A stretch of 16,839 nucleotides of DNA from an uncultured Burkholderiales bacterium (GTDB taxonomy: Bacteria > Pseudomonadota > Gammaproteobacteria > Burkholderiales > Burkholderiaceae), in NCBI GenBank assembly GCA_946480465.1, contig CAMLJY010000105.1, positions 1-16,839 on the forward strand, given 5' to 3'. The position numbers and the translations under genes were made by a program. Shown here piece by piece: positions 1-7,694 of this stretch; within the stretch, counting starts at the first letter, position 1; each line of letters begins with the position of its first letter. The notes below the pieces were generated by a model. That model had not been told where the DNA came from, ran no database searches, and was given only the letters and a program-made list of their open reading frames with translations.

Positions 1-971
1 CGCTGACCGAGTTCTTCGGCGGCCGCTACAGCCGCGCCACCAAGGCCGCGCAGCGTGCGCTGGCCGCGGGCGACGACGCCGCCGGTCCGGCCGCCCAGCG
101 CGAGTTCCAGGTGCTGGCGCATCTGCTGGCGGCCGCCAGCCTGCATCGGCTTCAGGACCGGGGCCGGCGCGACATGATGCTTGCGCGGGTCGCCAAGCCC
201 GGCCAGCGCGCGGCCGGCCCGGTGGAGGAGGGTGCGCGCCTGCTGGCGGCGGAATGGGCGCTGGACGACCGCGACGCCGAGCGGGCGCAGGTCTGGCTGG
301 CCGACCTGCCGCCGGGCGTGGCCCGGCGCACGCAGGCGCTGCGCCTGAAGCTGCAGGCCGCACGGCTCGCGCGCCGGCCACTGGAAGCGCTGCATACCGC
401 GCGCCTGCTGGCCAATCACCAGGCCTTCTCGGCCGTGGCGGCGCAGGGACTGCTGCGCTCGCTGGCCTTCGAGGTGCTGGACGACGCCTACGACATCGAG
501 CAGTTGCGCCGTGCGTGGCAGGCCTTCGATTCCGCCGATCAGCGCGACCCCTTCGTCGCGGCGCGTGCGGCCCGCCGGGCGGCGGTGCTGGGCCATCCCG
601 GAGAAGGCTGCCTGTGGCTGCGTCCCCTCTGGGATCGCCTGGGCGAACTGGGTGTCGATGGTCGTGCGCAGGTGGCGCTGGCCCTCATCGAGACCGCGAC
701 CGCCGCCGGCGCCGACTGGCTGCCGCGTGTCGAAGCCGCGCAGCAACAGCACCCCGGCGAGGCGGCGGTGCAGGCCGCCACCGGAGCCGTTCTTTTTGAA
801 CGTCAGCTCTGGGGCAAGGCTAGGCGCCCGCTCGAGCTGGCCGCCAAGGATGCGACCCTCGACGCCCGCGCCCGCCGCCGCGCCTGGCGTACCCTGGCCA
901 CGCTGGCGCGCGAAGAGGGTGACGAAGACCGCGCCGCCAGCTGCGACCGTGCGGCCGCGGCGATCGATTGA
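1..971 (+). CDS. hemY: HemY-like TPR protein, 3' part
   Basis: The open frame runs in from the left edge (first full codon at position 3) to TGA at 969-971, so the 5' end lies outside the window; about 322 residues are visible. The first visible stretch, LTEFFGGRYSRATKAAQRAL, resembles the N-terminal HemY region found after the two membrane helices. The rest is Ala/Leu/Arg-rich helical sequence with helix-pair spacing typical of TPR repeats, for example around LWGKARRPLELAAKDATLDA near the C-terminus. HemY proteins are inner-membrane TPR proteins encoded with late haem-synthesis genes in proteobacteria; their exact role is unsettled and they are not the protoporphyrinogen oxidase of the same name. 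I see no hem gene to its right, so any haem operon would lie to the left. The family call rests on remembered sequence character, not an alignment. Confidence 0.75.
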   Translation, partial: LTEFFGGRYSRATKAAQRALAAGDDAAGPAAQREFQVLAHLLAAASLHRLQDRGRRDMMLARVAKPGQRAAGPVEEGARLLAAEWALDDRDAERAQVWLADLPPGVARRTQALRLKLQAARLARRPLEALHTARLLANHQAFSAVAAQGLLRSLAFEVLDDAYDIEQLRRAWQAFDSADQRDPFVAARAARRAAVLGHPGEGCLWLRPLWDRLGELGVDGRAQVALALIETATAAGADWLPRVEAAQQQHPGEAAVQAATGAVLFERQLWGKARRPLELAAKDATLDARARRRAWRTLATLAREEGDEDRAASCDRAAAAID

Positions 972-1108
972 GCGGCGAGGAAGCGCCCGGCGATCTCCGG
1001 CTCGATGACCCGCGCCAGCCGACGGACCAGACGGGTGTTGGCGACAGGCGTCTCCGAGGCGATGTGCTCAGCCGACCTCGCCCGCTCTCACTCGCTGCAA
1101 CGACACCC

Positions 1109-3415
1109 ATGCCACCCGGTTCATCACCTGCCTCTCCCATCCTGCAGGCCTTGCAGACCCTCGGGGGCCGAGCGAAGACCGGCAAGAACGCCGCCCGCGC
1201 GCCGGCCGGCCACTTCTGCGCGGAAGGCCGGCTGTCGCTGGACGCCCTTGCGGTGTCGGTGCGCAACGTGGGCACGCTGGACCGCCCCGTCACCTCAGAG
1301 TCCGCAGCAGCCCTGCACGCGGCCAGTGCTCCCGCGCGCCACGGCCGGCGCGAGGCCACGCTGCTGGACAAGCGCGTGCGGGACACCGGCGAGATCGATG
1401 CGGGCGCGCTGTCGCTGGACTGGGCAGCCGATGCGCTGCCCACGCTTCAGGCCGAGGTCGCGCAGGCCCTGGGCGTTCCTGGCCTGGAGGCGCGGCTGCA
1501 CAACCTGCTGGTCTATGGCCCGGGCCAGTTCTTCAAGCCGCATCAGGACACGGAAAAGCACCCCGGCATGATCGCCACGCTGGTGTTGGTGTGGCCTTCG
1601 GCGCACATCGGCGGCGAGTTGCGCGTGAGCCACCGCGACACCGAAGTCCGCTTCGCGTCGCAGCACCTGCGGGCCAATGCGATCCGCTGGTTCGCCTTCT
1701 ATGCCGACTGTCGGCACGAGGTGGCGCCGGTGTCCGAAGGTTGGCGGATCGTGCTCACGTTCGACCTGGTCCTGCCGGCCGAGCCCGCGCGCTCGCACCC
1801 GCCGGTGCATCCGCCCCTGCTGGCCGCGCCGCGCGCGCATTTCCATCCCGAGGGCGGCGAGCCGTGCCTGCAGCCCTGGGTGCTGCTGCTCGACCACGAG
1901 TACACCGAGCGCGGGCTGCGCTGGCGGCTGCTGAAGGGCGAGGACCGTGCCCGCGTGGCCGCACTGCGCGCGGCCTGCGAGCCGCTGGGGCTGGCCGCGC
2001 ACCTGGCGCTCGCGGCGATCCACGATCAGTGGACGGCGATCGAAGGCTATGGCGGGCGGCGCGGCAGCGCCGGCGACCCTGAACCGGACGAGTTGATCGG
2101 CGAGGACATGGTGCTGGACTTCTGGGTCGATGCCGACGACCGGCCGTCGCGTCGCGATGCCCTGCACGTGGCGCCGGAGGACACCGTCAGCTTCACGGAA
2201 ACCGGCGAAGACTTCCTCGTGGACGAGGAATACGAAGGCTACATGGGCAACTACGGCGAGACGCTGGACTATTGGTACCGGCGTGCAGCGCTGGTGATCC
2301 AGACGCCGCTGGCCGCTGAAGCGAGCCGCTTCACGACCGACTTCGATGCGGCGCTGGCCGATGCACTCAGCCTGGCGCGCAAAGGGCGCGGCGACGAGTT
2401 GTCGCAGCGCTTGCAGGCCGCGGGCAAGGCGCTTCGCATGCAGTGCCAGGAACGAGGTCGGAAGCTGCTGGGCCGCTACGCGCAATTGGCGGCTGCACTG
2501 CCCGATGCGGCGCAGGCCCATGCGCTGTGCGAAGGCTTCGAGTGGCCCGATCTCGTGCCCGGCGACGCCGCGGCATTGGCCTGCCTGGCCCGCCGATGGG
2601 GCACGCCATGGATCAAGGCGCTGCTGCAGGCCTGGACTGCACGCTCGATGGCGTGGCGCTTCAACAAGTGGAGCGACAAGCCCGACGATGACTTCGCACC
2701 GTGGCCGCAACCGTTGGCCGATTTCGTTCTCAAGGGTGGGTCGGCCGGACTGCAGGCGGCCGTGATCGACGACATCCTGGATCGATGCCACGCCGCGCTG
2801 GTCGGCGCCGACAAGTCCTTCGCGGCGCACTCGCCCGAATTTCGCAGTGCCACGCTCGAACGACGCCTGCAAACGGTGGGCGACTTCGCGGCAGCCCTGC
2901 AGCGATCCACGACGGCCCCGCAACACCGGGCAGCCCTGGTGCTGCACGTGCGGGCGCACCCGGGCCTCTATCCCTTGCGCCAGCTGCGGCCGCTGCTGCA
3001 GGCCTGGCCGCCCGAAGCGGCCGTGCTGCAGCCGGTGCAAGGCCTGCAAGCTGCGGTGATCCAGGCATTGCAGCAGGCGCTCGATGAGCCCGCGCTGCCT
3101 GCGGGCGACTGCAGCCTGCGCGACATCGAGTGGACCTGCCGGTGCAAGGACTGCGACGCAGTGATCGCCTGGGCCGGATCGGCCAACGGGCAGTCCCTGG
3201 CCCTGGCGATGGCCGAGCCGCGACGCCAGCATGTGCAGTCCCGATTGCAGGAGACCGGCGTCGCGCTCGACATCGAAACCTTGAAGCAAGGCTCGCCATA
3301 CAAGCTGGTCATTCGGAAGCCGCTCGACCTGGCTGCCCGCCGAGCTGCCCAGCGACGCACATGGACGGACGACCTGGCGGCGCTCGGCCCTCGCTCTCGC
3401 CGGGCGAAGCGGTAG
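1109..3415 (+). CDS. 2OG-Fe(II) oxygenase domain protein, 768 aa
   Basis: The N-terminal third carries a prolyl-4-hydroxylase-type double-stranded beta-helix. The iron ligands are visible as H145-x-D147 (in FKPHQDTEKHPG) and H203 (in DCRHEVAPV), with R213 (in EGWRIVLTFDL) as the probable 2-oxoglutarate anchor. The segment between them, WPSAHIGGELRV, is typical of this fold. Residues from about 250 to the end form a long, mostly helical region of unknown role; family members of roughly 750-800 residues share this layout. I chose ATG 1109 because family-like sequence starts right after it (SPILQALQTLGG); the frame stays open upstream to 968 but that part looks non-coding. No clear ribosome-binding site precedes it. 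The substrate is unknown. It stands alone between hemY and a decayed integrase, so it could be cargo of an old element. Confidence 0.85.
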   Translation: MPPGSSPASPILQALQTLGGRAKTGKNAARAPAGHFCAEGRLSLDALAVSVRNVGTLDRPVTSESAAALHAASAPARHGRREATLLDKRVRDTGEIDAGALSLDWAADALPTLQAEVAQALGVPGLEARLHNLLVYGPGQFFKPHQDTEKHPGMIATLVLVWPSAHIGGELRVSHRDTEVRFASQHLRANAIRWFAFYADCRHEVAPVSEGWRIVLTFDLVLPAEPARSHPPVHPPLLAAPRAHFHPEGGEPCLQPWVLLLDHEYTERGLRWRLLKGEDRARVAALRAACEPLGLAAHLALAAIHDQWTAIEGYGGRRGSAGDPEPDELIGEDMVLDFWVDADDRPSRRDALHVAPEDTVSFTETGEDFLVDEEYEGYMGNYGETLDYWYRRAALVIQTPLAAEASRFTTDFDAALADALSLARKGRGDELSQRLQAAGKALRMQCQERGRKLLGRYAQLAAALPDAAQAHALCEGFEWPDLVPGDAAALACLARRWGTPWIKALLQAWTARSMAWRFNKWSDKPDDDFAPWPQPLADFVLKGGSAGLQAAVIDDILDRCHAALVGADKSFAAHSPEFRSATLERRLQTVGDFAAALQRSTTAPQHRAALVLHVRAHPGLYPLRQLRPLLQAWPPEAAVLQPVQGLQAAVIQALQQALDEPALPAGDCSLRDIEWTCRCKDCDAVIAWAGSANGQSLALAMAEPRRQHVQSRLQETGVALDIETLKQGSPYKLVIRKPLDLAARRAAQRRTWTDDLAALGPRSRRAKR

Positions 3416-3465
3416 TCCCGGTCGTCGACGGCATCTGCGCCCGACCCGATTGCCAGGCCCTGGTC

Positions 3466-3900
3466 GTTGACCTGCGGCATCGGCTGATCCGACAGTGTGG
3501 CGGTCGGCCGTTTCGTGGAGCGAAAGAGGATGCCGATCGCACCGGCCGGGTCGGCGCCATCGATGTAGTCGTGGCGCCAGTCCTCCAGGTTGTGATGGCA
3601 AGGCGTGTCCGCGCACCGACGCCGCCGGGTTGATCGGCGGCACTCGGCCGACCACGAGCCGGTCGAACAGGGCGCGGAGCGCGGCGAGCCGCGCTGCTTC
3701 ACGGCCTGTGGCGTCAGGCTCAGCTGCTCGAAGTGGGCAGTGGCGTGCGCGGGTTCGATGGAACGCACATCGGGGATTCCGTGCCGCCCGCACCAGTGCG
3801 AGAAGTCCGCGCGGGCCTGGGCGCACGCCCTGGCCGGGGACATTGGGGTTGCACGCCACCGCGCAGCGGTTCGCCCCGCGCTCCATCGCTGCGTGACCTC
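3466..3900 (-). pseudogene. Tyrosine recombinase (integrase) remnant
   Basis: Pieces of one integrase can be read on the minus strand in shifting frames. The N-terminal core-binding domain is at about 3843-3691 (FSHWCGRHGIPDVRSIEP and AHFEQLSLTPQAVKQR). After an apparent 2-base insertion near 3692, reading resumes in another frame as LAALRALFDRLVVGRV then PPINPAASVRG (about 3695-3608). The sequence then jumps, with a further frame change, to a part of the catalytic domain (PCHHNLEDWRHDYIDGADP, then ILFRSTKR) ending near 3466. The segment that should hold the first catalytic Arg is deleted, and the C-terminal His-x-x-Arg and Tyr are absent. About 127 residues of an expected 300 or more remain, so the gene is dead. 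It converges on the oxygenase gene and lies next to the 3' end of tRNA-Arg. The right boundary (to about 3900) is approximate. Confidence 0.75.
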
Positions 3901-3951
3901 CAGCAGCTGTGCGCTTCAAGAGGCGCAAGGCGTTTGCCGGCAGGCCTGGAC

Positions 3952-4095
3952 ATGTCGACGCCGGCGACCGATCAGGAGCACATGTCGAAAGATCGGCAGG
4001 AATTCGACATGCTGCTGCGCCGTGTCGATGAAATCGACGCATCAGCTCGCGAGACCTGGGACCGCACCACGCTGCTGCAGGTGGTCAACGGGTAG
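3952..4095 (+). CDS. Possible small hypothetical protein, 47 aa
   Basis: A short frame starting at ATG 3952 encodes an acidic, helical peptide containing EFDMLLRRVDEIDASARE and ending in LLQVVNG. A second ATG at 3982 has AGGAG only three bases upstream and would give 37 residues. The composition looks more protein-like than the surrounding shadow frames, and the frame after the TAG stop continues with plausible residues, so this may be the start of a truncated gene. It lies upstream of and divergent from the integrase remnant, in what looks like a decayed element. I do not recognise a family and expression is unsupported. Confidence 0.3.
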   Translation: MSTPATDQEHMSKDRQEFDMLLRRVDEIDASARETWDRTTLLQVVNG

Positions 4096-4147
4096 GACGG
4101 CGGGAAGGTCGCGCAGAAGTCCCCCCAAAGTCCCTTCAGCAAAGAAA

Positions 4148-4180
4148 AACGGGTTAGACGCTTGTGGCATCTAACCCGTT
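4148..4180 (-). terminator. Intrinsic terminator of tRNA-Arg
   Basis: Read on the minus strand, a perfect 11-bp stem (AACGGGTTAGA with TCTAACCCGTT) closes an 11-base loop and is followed by a T-rich run (opposite the A-run at 4141-4149). It lies about 20 bases beyond the tRNA 3' end, so it fits a Rho-independent terminator for the tRNA transcript. Confidence 0.85.
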
Positions 4181-4199
4181 GATCCGTTTCTTTTTTTTC

Positions 4200-4276
4200 T
4201 GGCGCGGCTGGCAGGATTCGAACCCACGACCCCTTGGTTCGTAGCCAAGTACTCTATCCAACTGAGCTACAGCCGC
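4200..4276 (-). tRNA. tRNA-Arg(ACG)
   Basis: The minus strand reads as a complete 77-base tRNA cloverleaf. The acceptor stem is GCGGCTG/CAGCCGC, the D arm contains AGTTGGATA, the anticodon stem is CTTGG/CCAAG around loop CTACGAA (anticodon ACG, decoding CGU-type Arg codons after A34 to I editing), and the T arm is GTGGG-TTCGAAT-CCTGC. Discriminator base G is followed by a genome-encoded CCA at 4202-4200. The 3' end faces the integrase remnant. Confidence 0.97.
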
Positions 4277-4286
4277 GAAGCCTCGC

Positions 4287-4316
4287 AGTATAGCCATGTT
4301 TTTTCGGTCGCGGCAA
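4287..4316 (-). promoter_or_regulatory. Promoter of tRNA-Arg
   Basis: On the minus strand, TTGCCG (4316-4311) and TATACT (4292-4287) are separated by 18 bases. They lie 10 bases before the tRNA 5' end, as expected for a sigma-70 promoter of a stable RNA gene. Confidence 0.65.
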
Positions 4317-4550
4317 CTTTTTTGGACTGGTCGCGTCCAGGCGCCGCGGTTGGTCGACGCGGTGGCCGTGTTCCGACCGGCCTCGCCAGGGGCAGCCGAT
4401 GGGCGGATGGCGCGAATCTCGCGGTGTTCCATCACCTGCCCACGACACGCCGCGCCACGGCCCCGGCCGCGCGCCAGGCTGGTCCGGGGCCCGTACCCTG
4501 GCGCCTGTTCGCGCCCGATCGGCTCGGATGCCGGTAGGCGGTTCTCGCTA
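4317..4550. other. Intergenic region between divergent tRNA-Arg and the operon
   Basis: No gene is supported here; the frames crossing it have no family features. The only structure I see is an inverted repeat GCGCCAGG (4471-4478) / CCTGGCGC (4497-4504) with an 18-base spacer, about 50 bases upstream of the operon's -35 box. It could be an operator or chance in GC-rich DNA. Confidence 0.5.
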
Positions 4551-4579
4551 TTGACGCCCGTCCGACAAGTCCTTATCTT
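4551..4579 (+). promoter_or_regulatory. Sigma-70 promoter of the amide/nitrile operon
   Basis: TTGACG (4551-4556) and TATCTT (4574-4579) are spaced by 17 bases. Predicted transcription start is about 4586-4588, which gives a leader of roughly 120 bases before the nitrilase start codon. The -35 box matches consensus at five of six positions. Confidence 0.65.
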
Positions 4580-4616
4580 CCGCTCCCACGACGGCGGACC
4601 CTTGGGTCCCCGGTCC

Positions 4617-4634
4617 GTCAGCAGCGTTGCTGAC
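4617..4634 (+). promoter_or_regulatory. ANTAR-type hexaloop hairpin in the operon leader
   Basis: A perfect 6-bp stem (GTCAGC with GCTGAC) closes the six-base loop AGCGTT. ANTAR antiterminators are known to bind tandem hairpins whose hexaloops carry A at position 1 and G at position 4; this loop has both. It lies between the predicted promoter and the intrinsic terminator, and the operon's last gene encodes an ANTAR protein. The partner hairpin is less clear. Candidates are GGACC-CTTG-GGTCC (4596-4609) upstream, and GGCT-ATGAC-AGCC (4645-4657) downstream, which overlaps the terminator's 5' arm; neither has a perfect A1/G4 hexaloop. Confidence 0.6.
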
Positions 4635-4653
4635 CCCACACACCGGCTATGAC

Positions 4654-4699
4654 AGCCCCTGATTTGCGCACCAGCGCAGTCAGGGGCTTTTTCTTTTTT
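4654..4699 (+). terminator. Leader terminator (antitermination target)
   Basis: The arms AGCCCCTGA (4654-4662) and TCAGGGGCT (4680-4688) form a 9-bp stem, with an inner TGCGC-ACCA-GCGCA hairpin in the loop. A T-rich tract at 4686-4699 ends exactly at the GGAG ribosome-binding site of the nitrilase gene. A strong intrinsic terminator between promoter and first gene implies regulated read-through. The small hairpin GGCT/AGCC at 4645-4657 would compete with the 5' arm and could act as antiterminator. Confidence 0.85.
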
Positions 4700-4708
4700 G
4701 GAGATTCG

Positions 4709-5611
4709 ATGTCGCTTCCATTGGCATTGGCGTCCGGCGAAGCCCGCGGTTTCCCCGACGTCATCGTCGCCTGCGTGCAGATGGCGCCGCGCATTGGCCA
4801 GCGGGCCGAGAACGTGCTGCGGTCCATCGGGCTGATCGAAGAGGCGGCGAAGGCCGGTGCGGCCCTGGTGGTGCTGCCCGAGCTGTGCAGCAGCGGCTAT
4901 GTCTTCGACAGCCGTGCCGAAGCGTTTGCGCTGGCCGAGAACGTGCCCGAGGGCGAAAGCATCCGCGCCTGGATGGCGGCGGCCAAGCGCCTGGGCGTGT
5001 TCATTGCCGCGGGCCTGCCCGAACGCGTGGGCGACCGGCTGTACAACACCGCCGTGCTGATCGGGCCGCGCGGCCACGTGGGCAGCTACCGCAAGCTGCA
5101 CCTGTGGGCCGACGAGCACCTGTTCTTCGAATCCGGTGACCGCGGCCTGCCGGTGTTCCACACCGAGATCGGGCGCATCGGCCTGATGGTTTGCTACGAC
5201 GGCTGGTTTCCCGAGACCTACCGCCTGCTCGCGATGCAGGGTGCCGACATCGTCTGCATGCCGACCAATTGGGTGCCGATGAAGGGCCAGCCGCCCGAGC
5301 GCATGGCGATGGCCAATACGCTGGTGATGGCCAATGCGCACAGCAATGGATTGACCGTGGCCTGTGCCGATCGCACCGGCACCGAGCGTGGCCAGCCTTT
5401 CATCGGGCAGAGCCTGATCGCCGGCGCCGACGGCTGGCCGCTGGCCGGCCCCGCCAGCGTCGACGGCGAGGAAATCCTGCTGGCGCGCGTGAACCTGAAA
5501 CGCTCGCGCACCGCGCGGCACCTGAATGCCTTCAACGACGTCCTGCGTGATCGGCGGGACGACGTGTACGACCCGATGCTGGGAACCGGCTGGCCACTGC
5601 CCCGGCATTGA
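4709..5611 (+). CDS. Nitrilase-superfamily C-N hydrolase (amidase/nitrilase), 300 aa
   Basis: Likely hydrolyses an amide, N-carbamoyl or nitrile substrate in the cytoplasm. The catalytic Glu-Lys-Cys triad of the carbon-nitrogen hydrolase superfamily is visible: E58 in VVLPELCSSGY, K129 in SYRKLHLW, C162 in LMVCYDGWFPE; E141 in LFFESGD matches the extra active-site Glu. Length (300 residues) suits the amidase branches, but the substrate cannot be read from sequence. ATG 4709 is preceded by GGAG at 4700-4703; the frame is open further upstream but that stretch is the terminator. It is the first gene of the operon, 34 bases before the binding-protein gene, so it probably acts on the imported compound. 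Confidence 0.88.
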   Translation: MSLPLALASGEARGFPDVIVACVQMAPRIGQRAENVLRSIGLIEEAAKAGAALVVLPELCSSGYVFDSRAEAFALAENVPEGESIRAWMAAAKRLGVFIAAGLPERVGDRLYNTAVLIGPRGHVGSYRKLHLWADEHLFFESGDRGLPVFHTEIGRIGLMVCYDGWFPETYRLLAMQGADIVCMPTNWVPMKGQPPERMAMANTLVMANAHSNGLTVACADRTGTERGQPFIGQSLIAGADGWPLAGPASVDGEEILLARVNLKRSRTARHLNAFNDVLRDRRDDVYDPMLGTGWPLPRH

Positions 5612-5645
5612 CTTCACCCACGAATCCATCCCCAAAGGAACCGTC

Positions 5646-6824
5646 ATGAACAGCTTCCCCCGATTCCTGCAGCGCCGCGCCGCCCTTGCGGCATTGGTCT
5701 GTGCCACGGCCGCCTCCATCGCATTCGCGCAGTCGTCCGAACCGGTGCGCATTGGCGTGGCGGTGGGCCTCTCGGGCGCCAACAGCGTGATTGCGCCGGC
5801 CGTGGTGCAGTCCTCGCAATTGGCAGTGGACGAGATCAATGCCGCGGGCGGCATTCTGGGCCGCAAGATCCAATTGGAGATCGTGGACGACGGCTCCGGC
5901 GCGGTGGGCGCACAGAAGGCCTTCGACACGCTGGTCTTCCAGAAGAAGGTCGACGCCATCATCGCAATGGAGACCAGCGCGGCACGCAATGCGGCATTGC
6001 CCATCATTGCGCGCGGCAAGGTGCCCTACATCTACACCTCGTTCTACGAAGGGCGCTCGTGCAGCCCGTGGATGTACGTGAATGCCTGGGTGCCCGAGCA
6101 GCAGGTGGCGCCCATCGTCAACTACTTCTGGATCAACCTGAACGCGCGCAACTACTTCCTGGTCGGCAACGACTATGCGTTCGGCCGCGGCATGCTCGAG
6201 TTCACCAAGAAGTACATCGAGAAGAACGGCGGCAAGGTGGTCGGCGAGGAATACCTGCCGATCGACGGCTCGGACTGGACGCCGGTGCTCAGCAAGATCC
6301 GCGCGGCCAAGCCGGATGCGCTGGTCAGCGCCACCGCGGGCGGCGCGCCCAATGTGTCGCTGGCCAAGCAGCTGCAGGGCTCGGGCCTCAACGTGGCCTA
6401 CGGCAACCTGGCCATCGACGAGGCCACCGCCAGAAGCATGGGCGACGTGGCCAAGGGCATGTACATGTCGGCTTCTTACTTGACGACCATCGACACGCCA
6501 GAGAACCAGAAATTCATCGCCGCGCTGAACAAGAAGTTCGGCAAGGACGTGAAGACGCCCAATGAGCTGTCCGAACCGCAGTACGAAGGCTTCTACCTCT
6601 ACAAGGCCGCGGTGGAGAAGGCCGGCTCCTTCGACCGCGACAAGGTGATCGCGGCCTTGGGCGAAGTGGCCTTCACCGGCCCGCGCGGCGAGGTGCGCAT
6701 GAATAAGAGCCGCCACACCGCGCTGGCCATGCGCCTGGGCCAGATCCAGGCCGACGGCAGCGTGAAGATCCTGCAGACCTTCAAGAGCGTGGAGCCGGGC
6801 GCGCAGTGCCCGAACCTGCAGTGA
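5646..6824 (+). CDS. Periplasmic substrate-binding protein, AmiC/UrtA/LivK type
   Basis: Captures the substrate for the ABC transporter encoded next. A signal peptide (basic MNSFPRFLQRR, then a hydrophobic run ending in SIAFA before QSS) directs it to the periplasm; no lipobox is seen. The mature part starts EPVRIGVAVGLSGANS, typical of the type I periplasmic-binding fold (Peripla_BP_6), and the total length of 392 residues fits that family. Residues 130-136 (YTSFYEG) correspond to the ligand loop of AmiC and are nearly repeated in the cytoplasmic AmiC-like protein of this operon. ATG 5646 has AAAGGA about six bases upstream. Relatives bind urea, short amides or branched-chain amino acids; which one applies here is open. 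Confidence 0.9.
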   Translation: MNSFPRFLQRRAALAALVCATAASIAFAQSSEPVRIGVAVGLSGANSVIAPAVVQSSQLAVDEINAAGGILGRKIQLEIVDDGSGAVGAQKAFDTLVFQKKVDAIIAMETSAARNAALPIIARGKVPYIYTSFYEGRSCSPWMYVNAWVPEQQVAPIVNYFWINLNARNYFLVGNDYAFGRGMLEFTKKYIEKNGGKVVGEEYLPIDGSDWTPVLSKIRAAKPDALVSATAGGAPNVSLAKQLQGSGLNVAYGNLAIDEATARSMGDVAKGMYMSASYLTTIDTPENQKFIAALNKKFGKDVKTPNELSEPQYEGFYLYKAAVEKAGSFDRDKVIAALGEVAFTGPRGEVRMNKSRHTALAMRLGQIQADGSVKILQTFKSVEPGAQCPNLQ

Positions 6825-6860
6825 GCAGGATGGACTGACCGGCCTGGACTGAAAGCAAGC

Positions 6861-7694
6861 ATGGCTCTCCTGCTCGACATCGTCACCACCGCCGCGGTGC
6901 TGTTCATCGTCACCGCGGGGCTGATGGTGGTCTTCGGCGTCATGAAGATCGTCAACTTCGCGCACGGCGCTCTGCTGACGGTGGGCGCCTACGCCAGCCT
7001 GGTGGTGACCCAGCTCAAGCTCAGCCCCTGGCTGGGCCTGCCGCTGGCGGTGGCGGTGGGCGTGGTGGCCGGCATGGTGGTCGAAAGGCTCATCGTGCGG
7101 CCGCTGTACCAGCGTCCGCTGGACGCCATCCTGGCCACCTGGGGCCTGGGCATCGTCATCGGCCAGCTCATCGTCCTCGCCTTCGGGCGCGAGGTGCAGT
7201 TTGCCGAGGCGCCGGTGAAAGGCGCGGTGGAGATCGCCGGCACCGGCTACTCGGCCTACCGGCTGCTGCTGGTGCCCGCGGCCTTGATGCTGGGCGGCGC
7301 GCTGACCGTGCTGCTCAACGGCACGCGCTATGGCGTGATGACCCGCGCGGTGATCATGAACGAGTCGCTGGCCAGCGGGCTGGGCATCCACTCTGGCCGC
7401 ATCCGCTTCGCCACCTTCGCGCTGGGCGCGGCGCTGGGCACCTTGGCCGGCGCGCTGGTCACGCCGCTGTCCAGCGTCGATCCGGCAATGGGCCTGCCCT
7501 GGCTGGTCAGCGCCTTCATGCTGGTGATGGTGTCGGGCCATTCGATGCCGGCGCTGATGCTGACCTGCCTGGTCTTCGGCGCCGCCCAGGTGCTGGTGAG
7601 CACGCATGCCAGCCCGGTGCTGGGCGGGCTCACGATTCCATTGCTCGCGGCGCTCACGCTGCGCATTCGTCCACAGGGGTTCGCCCGTGGCTGA
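6861..7694 (+). CDS. ABC transporter permease, LivH/UrtB family, 277 aa
   Basis: Inner-membrane permease of a branched-chain amino acid/urea-type ABC importer. The N-terminus shows the family pattern LMVVFGVMKIVNFAHGAL, followed by several hydrophobic segments and the cytoplasmic loop RYGVMTRAVIMNESLASGLG that contacts the ATPase (NxxLAxxLGI-like). Length fits the family (about 280-300 residues). ATG 6861 lies 36 bases after the binding-protein stop; its ribosome-binding site is weak. The stop codon overlaps the start of the next gene by 8 bases, which suggests translational coupling. Confidence 0.92.
   Translation: MALLLDIVTTAAVLFIVTAGLMVVFGVMKIVNFAHGALLTVGAYASLVVTQLKLSPWLGLPLAVAVGVVAGMVVERLIVRPLYQRPLDAILATWGLGIVIGQLIVLAFGREVQFAEAPVKGAVEIAGTGYSAYRLLLVPAALMLGGALTVLLNGTRYGVMTRAVIMNESLASGLGIHSGRIRFATFALGAALGTLAGALVTPLSSVDPAMGLPWLVSAFMLVMVSGHSMPALMLTCLVFGAAQVLVSTHASPVLGGLTIPLLAALTLRIRPQGFARG

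Noticed and set aside
1010..1022. Nine-base match to the tRNA-Arg 3' end, considered as an att repeat
   Set aside because: It is too short, GC-rich, and in inverted orientation to the tRNA, so it cannot be the direct repeat expected from integration.
972..1080. Short protein-like stretch on the minus strand between hemY and the oxygenase gene (contains TRLVRRLARVIEPEIAG)
   Set aside because: It is only about 40 codons after a stop, has no start or ribosome-binding site, runs on into antisense of hemY, and I cannot match it to a family. It might be a gene remnant but I cannot support it.
1295..4042. A 915-codon open frame on the minus strand
   Set aside because: It lies opposite the oxygenase gene in shadow of its codon bias and shows no family features there. 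Only a short part (about 3695-3608) belongs to the real integrase remnant.
4496..4514. Sigma-54-like TGGC...GC sequence upstream of the operon
   Set aside because: The GG to GC spacing is one base short of the strict requirement and the -12 element is poor. A better sigma-70 promoter lies downstream.
4586..4708. Guanidine (mini-ykkC type) or other metabolite riboswitch in the operon leader
   Set aside because: The loops do not carry the ACGR sequence of the mini-ykkC motif on the + strand and I see no other known aptamer core. The ANTAR hexaloop explains the structure better.
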